From: Chryseobacterium sp. Leaf405
Lineage (GTDB): Bacteria > Bacteroidota > Bacteroidia > Flavobacteriales > Weeksellaceae
DNA: 64,000 nucleotides
Direction of reading: 5' to 3'
Assembly: GCF_001425355.1 (NCBI RefSeq)
Contig: NZ_LMQN01000015.1
Span: 809,578 to 873,577 of the forward strand
Below the pieces are notes generated by a model. That model saw only the letters and a list, made by a program, of their open reading frames with translations, was not told the origin of the DNA and ran no database searches. The position numbers were made by a program, and so were the translations under genes. Shown one piece after another: positions 44,799-52,962 of this stretch. The stretch's first letter is position 1; every line of letters begins with the position of its first letter.

Positions 44799-45398
44799 TT
44801 ACAGATTGATTTCTTTTAATTCGCCGTCTTGTTTAATTTCTACAAATTTGCTTTCCCGGTTTCCTGAAGAATAGCCATAGAAAAACGTCTGGTATATCGG
44901 TGTGGAGTACAAATATCCTCCATAAGCGTTGTAAGCATCAGATTGCCCGGTTTGCTGCTTATAACTTGCTGTTGCCGTGAAGTTAACGATTGTTTCCAAA
45001 TAATATTTTCCGGGCTTTAATTTCTCAAATTTAAACCTTCCGTGATCATCCGTTAAGGCTTCAATTCTGTATTTGAACGCCTCTTCAGACATATAAACCG
45101 TAGTTTTCTTATTTTCATATTTCTTTCTCATTTTGTAAAACTCCTCAAAATAAGGAGTTACAGGAAAAAGCATGACAACAGTTCCTTTTGGAGCATAATG
45201 TTTTTCGGCAAGAAGAGGTTTTATTCCCCAATTGTTTTTTTGCTTTGTAGAAGCCACTCCTTCAAGAGTAGATTTTCCGTAACCGATCATATCCTGAGCC
45301 AGTTTTTTATCAAAGAAAGCTTGTGGATAATAAGTATTCTGAGCTTTTGAAAATATAAAAGCTGAAGTCAAACCCATCAATACAAGTACATTTTTCAT
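44799..45398 (-). CDS. secreted protein with carboxypeptidase-regulatory-like fold
   Basis: 199-residue exported protein (signal MKNVLVLMGLTSAFIFSKA). The later part reads TDDHGRFKFEKLKPGKYYLE, the typical beta-sandwich hallmark of carboxypeptidase-regulatory-like/CNA-B domains. Between them lies a Lys/Tyr-rich region. A Tyr/Gly/Ser-rich stretch near the C-terminus (YGGYLYSTPIYQTFFYGYSSG) is unusual. I use the ATG at 45398 because it begins the signal peptide. Divergent from the MORN-repeat gene; function unknown. Confidence 0.72.
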   Translation of the reverse strand: MKNVLVLMGLTSAFIFSKAQNTYYPQAFFDKKLAQDMIGYGKSTLEGVASTKQKNNWGIKPLLAEKHYAPKGTVVMLFPVTPYFEEFYKMRKKYENKKTTVYMSEEAFKYRIEALTDDHGRFKFEKLKPGKYYLETIVNFTATASYKQQTGQSDAYNAYGGYLYSTPIYQTFFYGYSSGNRESKFVEIKQDGELKEINL

Positions 45399-45413
45399 AG
45401 CATATATTTTATT

Positions 45414-45421
45414 CAAATATA
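45414..45421 (-). promoter_or_regulatory. -7 element for the 199-residue secreted protein gene
   Basis: TATATTTG on the minus strand, 15 bases before the ATG. Faces the plus-strand element at 45432-45439. Confidence 0.4.
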
Positions 45422-45431
45422 AGTATTTTAC

Positions 45432-45439
45432 TATTTTTG
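45432..45439 (+). promoter_or_regulatory. -7 element for the MORN-repeat gene
   Basis: TATTTTTG, exact match, 14 bases before the ATG at 45454; divergent from the element at 45414-45421. Confidence 0.4.
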
Positions 45440-45453
45440 AAATAAAAATTTTT

Positions 45454-46074
45454 ATGAAAAACATTTTTTGTTTGTTAATATTAACCTCTTCATTTGTTTT
45501 TGCTCAAAAACCTTGCGGATTTAAAGACGGTTTACAAGAAGGAACCTGCAAACAATTCTATGAAAACGGACAGGTAAAGGAAATTGCCGATTGGAAAAAA
45601 GGAAAACTGGAAGGTGACGCAATTTTTTATTTTGATACCGGAAAAATTCAGGCAAAAGGTGAATACAAAAAGGGCTATAAAGTAAAAGGATGGGAATATT
45701 ATGATAAAACCGGAATTTTAACCTCCAAAGAAGTGTACAGAAATGGTGATAAAAACATTTATGACAATAGTTCTACGGCAACATTCTATTCTCCCACAGG
45801 TAAAATTACTGAAGTTTCAAATTATAAATTTGGTAAATTGCATGGCGAAAGTAAACTCTATCACGAAGACGGAAAATCTGTAAAGCAAATCGGAAATTAT
45901 GAAAACGGATTGGCTACCGGAAAATGGAAAACGCTTTACCCATCAGGAAAAATCCAAAGGGAAACGGAATTCGTAAATGATAAATGGAACGGAACCAGAG
46001 TTCATTACAGAGAAAACGGAAGCGTAGAGAAAACAGAAGTTTACAAATACGGAAAATTAATCTCAACAAAATAA
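45454..46074 (+). CDS. secreted YwqK-type MORN_2 repeat protein
   Basis: 206-residue exported protein (signal MKNIFCLLILTSSFVFA) built of about seven repeats of the form G-x-x-x-x-Y-x-x-x-G-K/Q-x-x-x-x, seen as YENGQVKEIADWKKGKLEG, FDTGKIQAKGEYKKG, YHEDGKSVKQIGNYENG and others. This is the YwqK/MORN_2 pattern. Annotation pipelines sometimes call such proteins toxin-antitoxin antitoxins; the signal peptide and the absence of a toxin gene argue against that here. Followed after 4 bases by trmH. Confidence 0.82.
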   Translation: MKNIFCLLILTSSFVFAQKPCGFKDGLQEGTCKQFYENGQVKEIADWKKGKLEGDAIFYFDTGKIQAKGEYKKGYKVKGWEYYDKTGILTSKEVYRNGDKNIYDNSSTATFYSPTGKITEVSNYKFGKLHGESKLYHEDGKSVKQIGNYENGLATGKWKTLYPSGKIQRETEFVNDKWNGTRVHYRENGSVEKTEVYKYGKLISTK

Positions 46075-46078
46075 GAAA

Positions 46079-46609
46079 TTGGTACATAAATTAAAACTGG
46101 AAGAACTCAACAGAATAGACGTAGAAACTTTTAAAACGGTTGAAAAAATTCCATTAATTGTAGTTTTAGACAATATCAGAAGTATGCATAATGTGGGGGC
46201 AACTTTCAGAACGGCAGACGCATTTTTGGTTCAGAAGATCATTCTCTGTGGAATTACGCCTCAGCCACCTCACCGTGAAATTCATAAAGCCGCTTTGGGA
46301 GCAACAGAAAGTGTTGAATGGAGCCATGAAAATGATATTAATGCGGCAATCACCGATTTAAAATCGCAGGGTTTTGAAATTATAGGTATTGAACAGACCA
46401 CAAATAGCCAGATGATTTCTGATTTTACGATTGACAAATCGAAAAAATATGCTGTAATTTTAGGAAATGAAGTAGAAGGAATCAGTGATGAAGCATTGCC
46501 AAACATTGACTCTTTCTTGGAAATTCCACAATTAGGAACAAAACATTCTTTAAATGTAAGTGTTTGTGGCGGGATCGTCATGTGGGAGTTTGCAAAAGCC
46601 TTAAAATAA
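46079..46609 (+). CDS. TrmH-family (SpoU) RNA 2'-O-methyltransferase
   Basis: 176-residue SPOUT methyltransferase that modifies tRNA or rRNA ribose using S-adenosylmethionine. Motif 1 is NIRSMHNVGATFRTAD (with the catalytic Arg), motif 2 ILGNEVEGIS and motif 3 GTKHSLNVSVCGG. It begins with TTG (TTG GTA CAT): the frame is closed by a TAA at 46058, and the next in-frame ATG lies inside motif 1. Only 4 bases separate it from the MORN gene, so they are co-transcribed. Exact RNA target unknown. Confidence 0.88.
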   Translation: MVHKLKLEELNRIDVETFKTVEKIPLIVVLDNIRSMHNVGATFRTADAFLVQKIILCGITPQPPHREIHKAALGATESVEWSHENDINAAITDLKSQGFEIIGIEQTTNSQMISDFTIDKSKKYAVILGNEVEGISDEALPNIDSFLEIPQLGTKHSLNVSVCGGIVMWEFAKALK

Positions 46610-46611
46610 AA

Positions 46612-46643
46612 AAACTGCATGTGTCTAAAAGACAGTGCAGTTT
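46612..46643 (+). terminator. hairpin downstream of the TrmH gene
   Basis: Stem AAACTGCA / TGCAGTTT with inner TGTCT / AGACA pairs. The T tail is weak. Confidence 0.5.
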
Positions 46644-46794
46644 GAAATAAATCTAATAAAAAGTAAAAATGAAAGGCGACAAAGATACTTTTTTTTCTTT
46701 TACAAACAAATTTTAGGTTCATTTTTCTTTATTTTATTGAAAAAAAGTTTGAATTTCAGAAAAAGTTTCATTTAATTTTTTATAAATTAGCACA

Positions 46795-47442
46795 ATGTTT
46801 ATCAAGGAATATATCTCAAAAGACTTTCCGTGTTTTAGTTTGACTGACTCGATAGAATCAGCAAGAGAAATGTTAGAAGCATTTGGATATTCTCATATTT
46901 TCATCAAAAAATCTCACCATTTTTTCGGAGCAATTGCGCAGGATTTCCTTTACGAAGACGGAATTCTGAAGGATATTGAACATCAGATCGAGCGTTTTGC
47001 CATCGGTGAGGATAATAATATTATGGATAGCATCAGACTGTTTCACACATTCAATGCAAACGTAGTTCCTGTTATTAATAAAGGTGAAAAATATCTTGGG
47101 TATATAAGTTGTGAAGATATTTTCCAGGATTTGTCGAAATATCCGCTGTTTTCGGAAGCAGGAGCCATCCTTACGGTTGAAGTTCCTTCCAGAAAATACT
47201 CTATGACGGAAATTGCGAAGATTGTGGAAAGTAATAATTCTAAATTTTACGGTGCATTTATCAGCTTCATGTCCGACGAAGTGATTCAGGTGACCATAAA
47301 AATAAGCAATGAAAATCTGAGTTCCATTGATGAAACATTCGACCGATACGATTACCGAATCGTAGAAAAATACTATTCTGATGAAAAATCGGATTTATTT
47401 AATGACAGATTCGGATTTTTCCAAAAATTCATCGAAATATAA
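46795..47442 (+). CDS. CBS-domain protein
   Basis: 215-residue cytosolic protein with two CBS motifs (about 8-60 and 60-115: SIESAREMLEAFGYSHIFI and DSIRLFHTFNANVVPVINK), followed by an ACT-like C-terminal part (ILTVEVPSRKYSMTEIAKIV). CBS pairs sense adenine nucleotides. Five bases before nadK, so it is probably a regulator in the same transcript, as in many flavobacterial genomes. Confidence 0.85.
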   Translation: MFIKEYISKDFPCFSLTDSIESAREMLEAFGYSHIFIKKSHHFFGAIAQDFLYEDGILKDIEHQIERFAIGEDNNIMDSIRLFHTFNANVVPVINKGEKYLGYISCEDIFQDLSKYPLFSEAGAILTVEVPSRKYSMTEIAKIVESNNSKFYGAFISFMSDEVIQVTIKISNENLSSIDETFDRYDYRIVEKYYSDEKSDLFNDRFGFFQKFIEI

Positions 47443-47447
47443 AACTA

Positions 47448-48314
47448 ATGAAGGCAGCCATTTATTCTCAGAAAAAAGATCTAGACACTTTTTTATATTT
47501 AAGCAAATTTATTTCCGAGCTGGAAAACAGAGGCGTAAAATCTGTTTTGTATGATGAGATGGCTGAAGCACTTCAGTTTTCAAAAATATTTGAAACTTTT
47601 AATAATAAACAGGATCTTCTGGATAAAGAAGTCGATTTGTTCTTCACTTTCGGAGGCGACGGAACCATCGTAAATTCTTTAACTTTTATCGAAGACCTCG
47701 AAATTCCGGTTGTCGGAGTAAATACCGGAAGATTAGGATTTTTGGCAAGTTTTACCAAAGAAGAAGCTTTTAATGAGCTTGATTCTATATTAAAAGGTGA
47801 CATAAAAACAAGCCGCCGTTCTGTCATTCAGGTAGTTTCACCAGAATTGGAAGGTTTTTTCCCATATGCCTTAAATGATGTTACGATTTCCAGAAAAGAA
47901 ACAACATCAATGATTACGGTAGATTCGTTTATTAATGACGAATTTTTAAATGTTTTCTGGGGAGACGGTGTTATCGTTTCTACGCCGACGGGGTCTACAG
48001 CATATTCTTTGAGTTGTGGCGGACCTATCATTTCTCCAAACAATGAAAATTTTGTCATCACGCCAATCGCTCCTCACAACCTGAATGTGAGACCTTTAGT
48101 AGTAAATGACCGTGTTGAAATTAAATTTAAAGTAGAAAGCAGAGTTCCACAATACTCTCTTTCCTTAGATTCACGACTGATACATATAGAAACAGATAAA
48201 GAAATTGTAATCCGAAAGGCTAATTTCCAGCTTTTACTGGTTCAGCCTAACAATCTTAGTTTTTATGAGACCATCCGCCAGAAGCTACTTTGGGGAAGGG
48301 ACAAAAGAAATTAA
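47448..48314 (+). CDS. nadK: NAD kinase
   Basis: Makes NADP+ from NAD+ and ATP. The GGDG motif FTFGGDGTIVNS, the NTGRLGFLASF loop, the NDVTISR active-site segment and the TPTGSTAYSLSCGGPI motif are all present in the 288 residues, the normal length. Second gene after the CBS-domain gene. Confidence 0.95.
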   Translation: MKAAIYSQKKDLDTFLYLSKFISELENRGVKSVLYDEMAEALQFSKIFETFNNKQDLLDKEVDLFFTFGGDGTIVNSLTFIEDLEIPVVGVNTGRLGFLASFTKEEAFNELDSILKGDIKTSRRSVIQVVSPELEGFFPYALNDVTISRKETTSMITVDSFINDEFLNVFWGDGVIVSTPTGSTAYSLSCGGPIISPNNENFVITPIAPHNLNVRPLVVNDRVEIKFKVESRVPQYSLSLDSRLIHIETDKEIVIRKANFQLLLVQPNNLSFYETIRQKLLWGRDKRN

Positions 48315-48385
48315 CAATATCTTAAAAATTATTACCTTTACAGGAATTTAAAAACACCCTAATAATTTATATTAAAAAGTAAGAC

Positions 48386-49456
48386 ATGAGCAGAATTTTC
48401 CCGGCAGGAGTTGCCACAGGTCAATTAGTTACTGATATTTTTCAGCATGCTAAAGAAAACAAATATGCATTACCGGCAGTAAACGTAATTGGTTCCAGCA
48501 ACGTAAATGCGGTTCTGGAAACTGCAGCAAAACTAAACTCACCTGTTATCATTCAGTTTTCTAATGGTGGAGCTGCTTACAACGCAGGAAAAGGATTAAG
48601 CAACGACGGACAGAAAGCTGCTGTTTTAGGAGCAATTGCAGGTGCAAAACACATTCATACTCTTGCTGAAGCTTATGGAGCAACTGTAATTTTACATACC
48701 GATCACGCTGCAAAAAAATTATTGCCTTGGATCGACGGTTTAATGGATGCCAACGAAGAATTCTTCAAGCAGACAGGAAAGTCTCTTTATTCTTCTCACA
48801 TGCTTGATCTTTCTGAAGAATCTTTAGAAGAAAACTTAGAAATTTCAGCTCAATATTTTGAAAGAATGGCTAAAATCGGAATGACGCTTGAGGTAGAAAT
48901 CGGAGTAACAGGAGGTGAAGAAGATGGTGTTGACAATTCAGACGTTGATAATTCTAAATTATATACTCAACCGGAAGATATCGCTTATACATACGAAAAA
49001 CTTAAAGCTATTTCTGATAACTTTACGATTGCAGCAGCTTTCGGAAACGTACACGGGGTTTACAAGCCAGGAAATGTGGTTCTTACCCCAAAAATCCTTG
49101 ATAATTCTCAGAAATACGTTCAGGAGAAATTCGGAACTGCAGAGAAACCAATCAACTTTGTATTCCACGGAGGTTCTGGTTCTTCTGTAGAAGAAATCAG
49201 AGAGGCAATTGATTACGGTGTGATCAAAATGAACATTGATACCGATCTTCAGTTCGCTTACACAGAAGGTATCAGAGATTATATGGTAAACAATGTTGAT
49301 TATTTAAGAACTCAGATCGGAAACCCTGAAGGAGAAGAAAAACCTAACAAAAAATTCTATGACCCTAGAGTTTGGGTAAGAAAAGGTGAAGAAACTTTCT
49401 CTAAAAGATTGGTTCAGGCGTTTGAAGATTTAAATAACGTAAATACGCTTAAATAA
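48386..49456 (+). CDS. fba: class II fructose-1,6-bisphosphate aldolase
   Basis: Zinc-dependent aldolase of glycolysis and gluconeogenesis. The LHTDHAAKK segment with the zinc-binding and catalytic residues, the EVEIGVTGGEEDGV motif, FGNVHGVYKPGN with a zinc-binding His and HGGSGSSVEE are visible. Length 356 corresponds to the long class IIA form, as in E. coli FbaA. Monocistronic; an element with alternative hairpins follows. Confidence 0.95.
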   Translation: MSRIFPAGVATGQLVTDIFQHAKENKYALPAVNVIGSSNVNAVLETAAKLNSPVIIQFSNGGAAYNAGKGLSNDGQKAAVLGAIAGAKHIHTLAEAYGATVILHTDHAAKKLLPWIDGLMDANEEFFKQTGKSLYSSHMLDLSEESLEENLEISAQYFERMAKIGMTLEVEIGVTGGEEDGVDNSDVDNSKLYTQPEDIAYTYEKLKAISDNFTIAAAFGNVHGVYKPGNVVLTPKILDNSQKYVQEKFGTAEKPINFVFHGGSGSSVEEIREAIDYGVIKMNIDTDLQFAYTEGIRDYMVNNVDYLRTQIGNPEGEEKPNKKFYDPRVWVRKGEETFSKRLVQAFEDLNNVNTLK

Positions 49457-49460
49457 ATTA

Positions 49461-49536
49461 TAATTGATAAGAGATAAATGATAGTGGATTCCTAAATCGC
49501 TTCTTTTATCTCTTATCATTTATCACACATCAATTA
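49461..49536. repeat. overlapping inverted repeats with alternative pairing
   Basis: GATAAGAGATA (49466-49476) pairs with TATCTCTTATC (49507-49517), and GATAAATGATA (49473-49483) pairs with TATCATTTATC (49514-49524). The two pairs overlap and exclude each other; outside, TAATTGAT (49461-49468) pairs with ATCAATTA (49529-49536). Confidence 0.7.
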
Positions 49537-49544
49537 TATACAAT

Positions 49545-50399
49545 ATGGCATTCGAGTGGTTTAAAAGAAAAGCACAAAATATTACGACATCTACTGATGA
49601 AAAGAAAGACGTTCCCAAAGGTCTTTGGCATCAGACTCCATCAGGAAAAGTGGTGGAGCATGACGAATTAAAGAGAAATAATTATGTTTCTCCGGAAGAC
49701 GGATTTCATGTAAGAATAGGAAGTGCAGAATTTTTTGATATCCTTTTTGATGAAGGTAAATTCACGGAACTTGATGCTAACGTTGAAAGTATTGATATTC
49801 TGAACTTCAAAGATACAAAAGCTTATGCAGACCGTCTGAAAGAAGTAAAAGCTAAGACAAAGTTAACGGATTCTATTAGAAATGCTGTAGGAACTGTAAA
49901 AGGAACCGAAATGGTTGTTTCTTGTATGGATTTCGCTTTTATTGGTGGTTCTCTGGGATCTGTAATGGGCGAAAAAATCAGAAGAGCGGTAGATTACTGC
50001 GTTAAAAACAAACTGCCTTATATGATCATCTGTCAGTCTGGTGGTGCTAGAATGCAGGAAGCTACTTATTCTTTGATGCAACTGGCAAAAGTTCAGGCTA
50101 AATTAGCTCAGCTTTCAGAAGCAGGACTTTTATATATCGCTTATCTTTGTGACCCTACTTTTGGAGGGATTACCGCATCTTTTGCAATGACAGCAGATAT
50201 CATCATGGCTGAACCAAAAGCCCTGATCGGGTTTGCAGGACCAAGAGTGATCCGTGAGACCATCGGAAGAGACTTACCGGAAGGTTTCCAGACTTCAGAA
50301 TTCCTTCTGGAAAAAGGATTTGTGGATTTCATTGTAAAAAGAACTGAGATTCAGGATACCGTTGCTAAAACAGTTAATTTATTAGCCGCAAAAGCTTAA
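49545..50399 (+). CDS. accD: acetyl-CoA carboxylase carboxyltransferase beta subunit, without zinc ribbon
   Basis: Beta subunit of the carboxyltransferase that moves CO2 from biotin to acetyl-CoA, the first step of fatty acid synthesis. The crotonase-fold core is clear: [42 protein letters not shown] and [14 protein letters not shown]. In E. coli AccD a four-Cys zinc ribbon precedes this core; here the aligned region, [18 protein letters not shown] then [15 protein letters not shown], has no cysteine at all. Length 284 is otherwise normal. A hairpin terminator follows at 50420. Confidence 0.93.
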   Translation: MAFEWFKRKAQNITTSTDEKKDVPKGLWHQTPSGKVVEHDELKRNNYVSPEDGFHVRIGSAEFFDILFDEGKFTELDANVESIDILNFKDTKAYADRLKEVKAKTKLTDSIRNAVGTVKGTEMVVSCMDFAFIGGSLGSVMGEKIRRAVDYCVKNKLPYMIICQSGGARMQEATYSLMQLAKVQAKLAQLSEAGLLYIAYLCDPTFGGITASFAMTADIIMAEPKALIGFAGPRVIRETIGRDLPEGFQTSEFLLEKGFVDFIVKRTEIQDTVAKTVNLLAAKA

Positions 50400-50419
50400 C
50401 ATTTATAACAAAATACTAC

Positions 50420-50449
50420 AATCTCTCTCTTATTGAGAGAGATTTTTAT
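50420..50449 (+). terminator. accD terminator
   Basis: Perfect AATCTCTCTC / GAGAGAGATT stem, TTATT loop, then T run. Confidence 0.85.
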
Positions 50450-50451
50450 TG

Positions 50452-50964
50452 ATGAGAACTTTCAAAATATTTTTTAATACGATCCGAAGTATGAGCTTTA
50501 AAAAGATAATGCGTCTTTTATCGCTCGTTCTCCCCCATCCTATTTTCTCTTTATTAAGTTTTCATGCGACGCTTCAGGCTTATACTATTGCCCAGAAGAA
50601 GTTTCCGGACACCGCTTCTACCAACGGCATTGGAAATTCTTTCAGACATGCGCTGTGGTGCTGCTTTATCTCAATGTACTGTTCCAAAGTTTCCTCTCCC
50701 GAAAAAGCCCTTGATTTTTGTAAAAAAATCACAGATATGCACGAAGAATTGTTTCCCAACAAGCCTTTAGAAACAAAAATGGATCTTCATAACAATAAAT
50801 TCGGAATGGATTATTTTAAAGAATTGTTGCCGGGAGTTCACCGTCAGTTTTTCGAAAAAAGTTTTTTCATCGACGGATTGGAAAAGAAAATGAAAGACGC
50901 TAAAGTCTTAAAAAATCTGGATGATGATTTTGAAGGTTTTTTGGTTTATCTTGATGAAAAGTGA
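50452..50964 (+). CDS. DUF6973-like protein
   Basis: 170-residue protein with the core DTASTNGIGNSFRHALWCCF and, further on, TDMHEELFPNKPLETKMDLHNNKFG, giving N-G-x-G-N-x-F-R-H-A-L and D-x-H-N-N-x-x-G, which suggest a small metal-dependent enzyme fold (DUF6973). An N-terminal hydrophobic segment (KIMRLLSLVLPHPIFSLLSF) may be a signal or membrane anchor. The ATG at 50452 is used; the codon before it is TTG. Reaction unknown. Confidence 0.72.
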   Translation: MRTFKIFFNTIRSMSFKKIMRLLSLVLPHPIFSLLSFHATLQAYTIAQKKFPDTASTNGIGNSFRHALWCCFISMYCSKVSSPEKALDFCKKITDMHEELFPNKPLETKMDLHNNKFGMDYFKELLPGVHRQFFEKSFFIDGLEKKMKDAKVLKNLDDDFEGFLVYLDEK

Positions 50965-50982
50965 AAGAGTAAATGGTGAATT

Positions 50983-51016
50983 TCGCTTTGCAAGTCAACT
51001 TTGCTTTGCAAGTGAA
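50983..51016 (+). repeat. imperfect short tandem repeat
   Basis: TCGCTTTGCAAGTCAAC is followed by TTGCTTTGCAAGTGAAC, two 17-base units differing at two positions. Intergenic. Confidence 0.6.
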
Positions 51017-51130
51017 CCTTATACCAGCCTAAAAAATTCACTATTGATCCCGAAGGGATTGACTATTGACAATTCAGGCTTTGTAATCTGAAGTTTTTTT
51101 GATAAGTTTAGACAATCTTAATTTAATCAA

Positions 51131-52534
51131 ATGGTTCTCAGCAGAATTTGGTCGGCATTTATCATTATCGCCATTGGTATTGCAAGTATAAAATACATCT
51201 CATCAAGCAACTACAAAACCATTTTCAATGACATGGTTGTAGGAAAAGGTGGTGATACGGTACAGATTGCTACACAGAAAATGAATGTTCTTTCACCAAT
51301 CGTCAGAGACAGTCTGATGAAAAAACCTGATTTTGCAGACAGTAGAATTCATTATAAAACAGATTCTTTAAAACAGGATGTAAAAGTGTACCGTGTTCAG
51401 GAAGCAGACGGCGTGATCGGAACTTCTGAAACAGCAGTAAAAATCTGTATTGGGTTAGTGGGAATCATGACTCTTTTCATGGGATTTATGAGCATTGCAG
51501 AAAAAGCCGGCGGAATTAATTTGTTAAGTCGATTAATTCAGCCATTTTTCTCAAAATTATTTCCTGATATACCGAAAAACCATCCCGCTTTTGGTCATAT
51601 GCTGATGAATTTCAGTGCCAATCTTTTAGGGTTGGATAATGCTGCAACGCCTTTTGGCTTGAAAGCTATGGAAAGCCTTCAAAGCTTAAATCCTAATAAA
51701 GATACGGCAAGCAATTCCCAAATTATGTTTCTGTGTCTTCATGCTGGTGGAATGACTTTGATTCCTGTTTCAATTATTGCAATCCGGGCTTCGATGGGTT
51801 CAAAAACACCTACAGATATTTTTCTTCCGTGTATGATTGCTACCTTTGCAGCGACTTTAGCCGCAATGATTGTCGTTTCATTATATCAAAAAATAAATTT
51901 ACTAAAACCTGTAGTTTTAGCTTATGTAGGAGGAATTTCAGTATTAATTGCTTTATTGGTTTTATACTTAACGAAATTGAGCAAAGATGAACTGGATGAT
52001 TTCAGTAAAGTATTAAGCAACGGACTGATTCTTTTTATCTTTTTAGCCATTGTTCTTGGGGCTGTTTATAAAAAAATCAATGTTTTTGATGCTTTTATTG
52101 AAGGCGCAAAAGAAGGTTTTTGGACCTGTGTGAAAATCATACCTTATTTAGTCGGAATGTTAATCGCTATTTCTTTATTACGAACTTCGGGAGTTTTCGA
52201 TGTTATTATTGATGGAATGAAATGGGTCGCTTATACCGCAAATTTAGATTCAAGGTTTGTTGACGGACTACCAACTGCTTTAATCAAACCATTATCTGGT
52301 TCCGGAGCGCGCGGAATGATGGTAGATACCATGTCAACTTTCGGAGCAGACAGCTTTCAGGGAAAATTGGCAGCAGTTCTTCAGGGAAGCTCAGACACGA
52401 CGTTTTACGTGATTGCCGTTTACTTTGGAGCGGTAGCCGTAAAAAATACACGATATACTGTAATTGCTATGCTTTTGGCAGATTTAGTGGGAGTTATTAC
52501 TGCAATTGCTTTAGCTTATCTCTTTTTTGCTTAA
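51131..52534 (+). CDS. SpmA/SpmB-like nucleoside-recognition membrane protein
   Basis: 467-residue inner-membrane protein with two gate (nucleoside recognition) domains fused: SpmA-like first half (about 1-260, VGIMTLFMGFMSIAEKAGG, LLGLDNAATPFGLKAME) and SpmB-like second half (about 290-467, TALIKPLSGSGARGMMVD, VLQGSSDTTFY). In Bacillus SpmA and SpmB are separate spore-core dehydration proteins; the fused form also occurs in non-sporulating Bacteroidota. Transport substrate unknown. Single gene. Confidence 0.85.
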   Translation: MVLSRIWSAFIIIAIGIASIKYISSSNYKTIFNDMVVGKGGDTVQIATQKMNVLSPIVRDSLMKKPDFADSRIHYKTDSLKQDVKVYRVQEADGVIGTSETAVKICIGLVGIMTLFMGFMSIAEKAGGINLLSRLIQPFFSKLFPDIPKNHPAFGHMLMNFSANLLGLDNAATPFGLKAMESLQSLNPNKDTASNSQIMFLCLHAGGMTLIPVSIIAIRASMGSKTPTDIFLPCMIATFAATLAAMIVVSLYQKINLLKPVVLAYVGGISVLIALLVLYLTKLSKDELDDFSKVLSNGLILFIFLAIVLGAVYKKINVFDAFIEGAKEGFWTCVKIIPYLVGMLIAISLLRTSGVFDVIIDGMKWVAYTANLDSRFVDGLPTALIKPLSGSGARGMMVDTMSTFGADSFQGKLAAVLQGSSDTTFYVIAVYFGAVAVKNTRYTVIAMLLADLVGVITAIALAYLFFA

Positions 52535-52555
52535 ATATTAAATATAAATTAAATT

Positions 52556-52948
52556 ATGATCACAGATAAAGAATTCACATTAAGATTAATACGCCAGTTA
52601 ACTCAAGCATTGGAAAAACTGATTTTGGATAAACCTGAAGAGAGTTTAATGCAGAAAGAACTGGATTTTGAAACGTTGATGAAAGACATTTTTAAATTTG
52701 ATTTTACGACACTTTCATCTAAATCAAAAGAAGAAATCATTGAAATCGTGAATGAAAGACAGGAAAGAGACCACAAAGATTATTATGAAATGCTGGGAAA
52801 TCTTTTTTATTTCAATGGAAGAGCGACTCATAACAACGAGTTTTTAGACAAAGCAAAAACATTCTATGAATTGTATCTTCAAACCAGCGGAATCTTTGCA
52901 CTTCCTGTTATCAACAGAATCAACGAAATAAAAAAAGCACTTGAATAA
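52556..52948 (+). CDS. unrecognised helical protein
   Basis: 130-residue cytosolic, mostly helical protein with a TPR-like layout (repeated KLI.., YYEMLGNLFYFNGRATHNN, AKTFYELYLQTS). It could be related to DUF6483, on overall pattern only. No catalytic motif. It follows the SpmA/SpmB-like gene by 21 bases. Its stop codon lies inside the loop of the terminator hairpin at 52933-52957. Confidence 0.6.
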   Translation: MITDKEFTLRLIRQLTQALEKLILDKPEESLMQKELDFETLMKDIFKFDFTTLSSKSKEEIIEIVNERQERDHKDYYEMLGNLFYFNGRATHNNEFLDKAKTFYELYLQTSGIFALPVINRINEIKKALE

Positions 52949-52957
52949 AGTGCTTTT
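52933..52957. terminator. terminator containing the stop codon
   Basis: AAAAGCACTT / AAGTGCTTTT with loop GAATA; the stop TAA is at 52946-52948, across the loop-stem border. It serves both convergent genes. Confidence 0.75.
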
Positions 52958-52962
52958 GTATT

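Noticed and set aside
45454..46074. YwqK-type protein as a toxin-antitoxin component
   Set aside because: It has a signal peptide and no neighbouring toxin gene; the antitoxin label derives from automatic naming of MORN_2 proteins.
50965..51130. Short tandem and inverted repeats as a CRISPR-like remnant
   Set aside because: Only two imperfect 17-base units without spacers of constant length, and no cas genes in the window.
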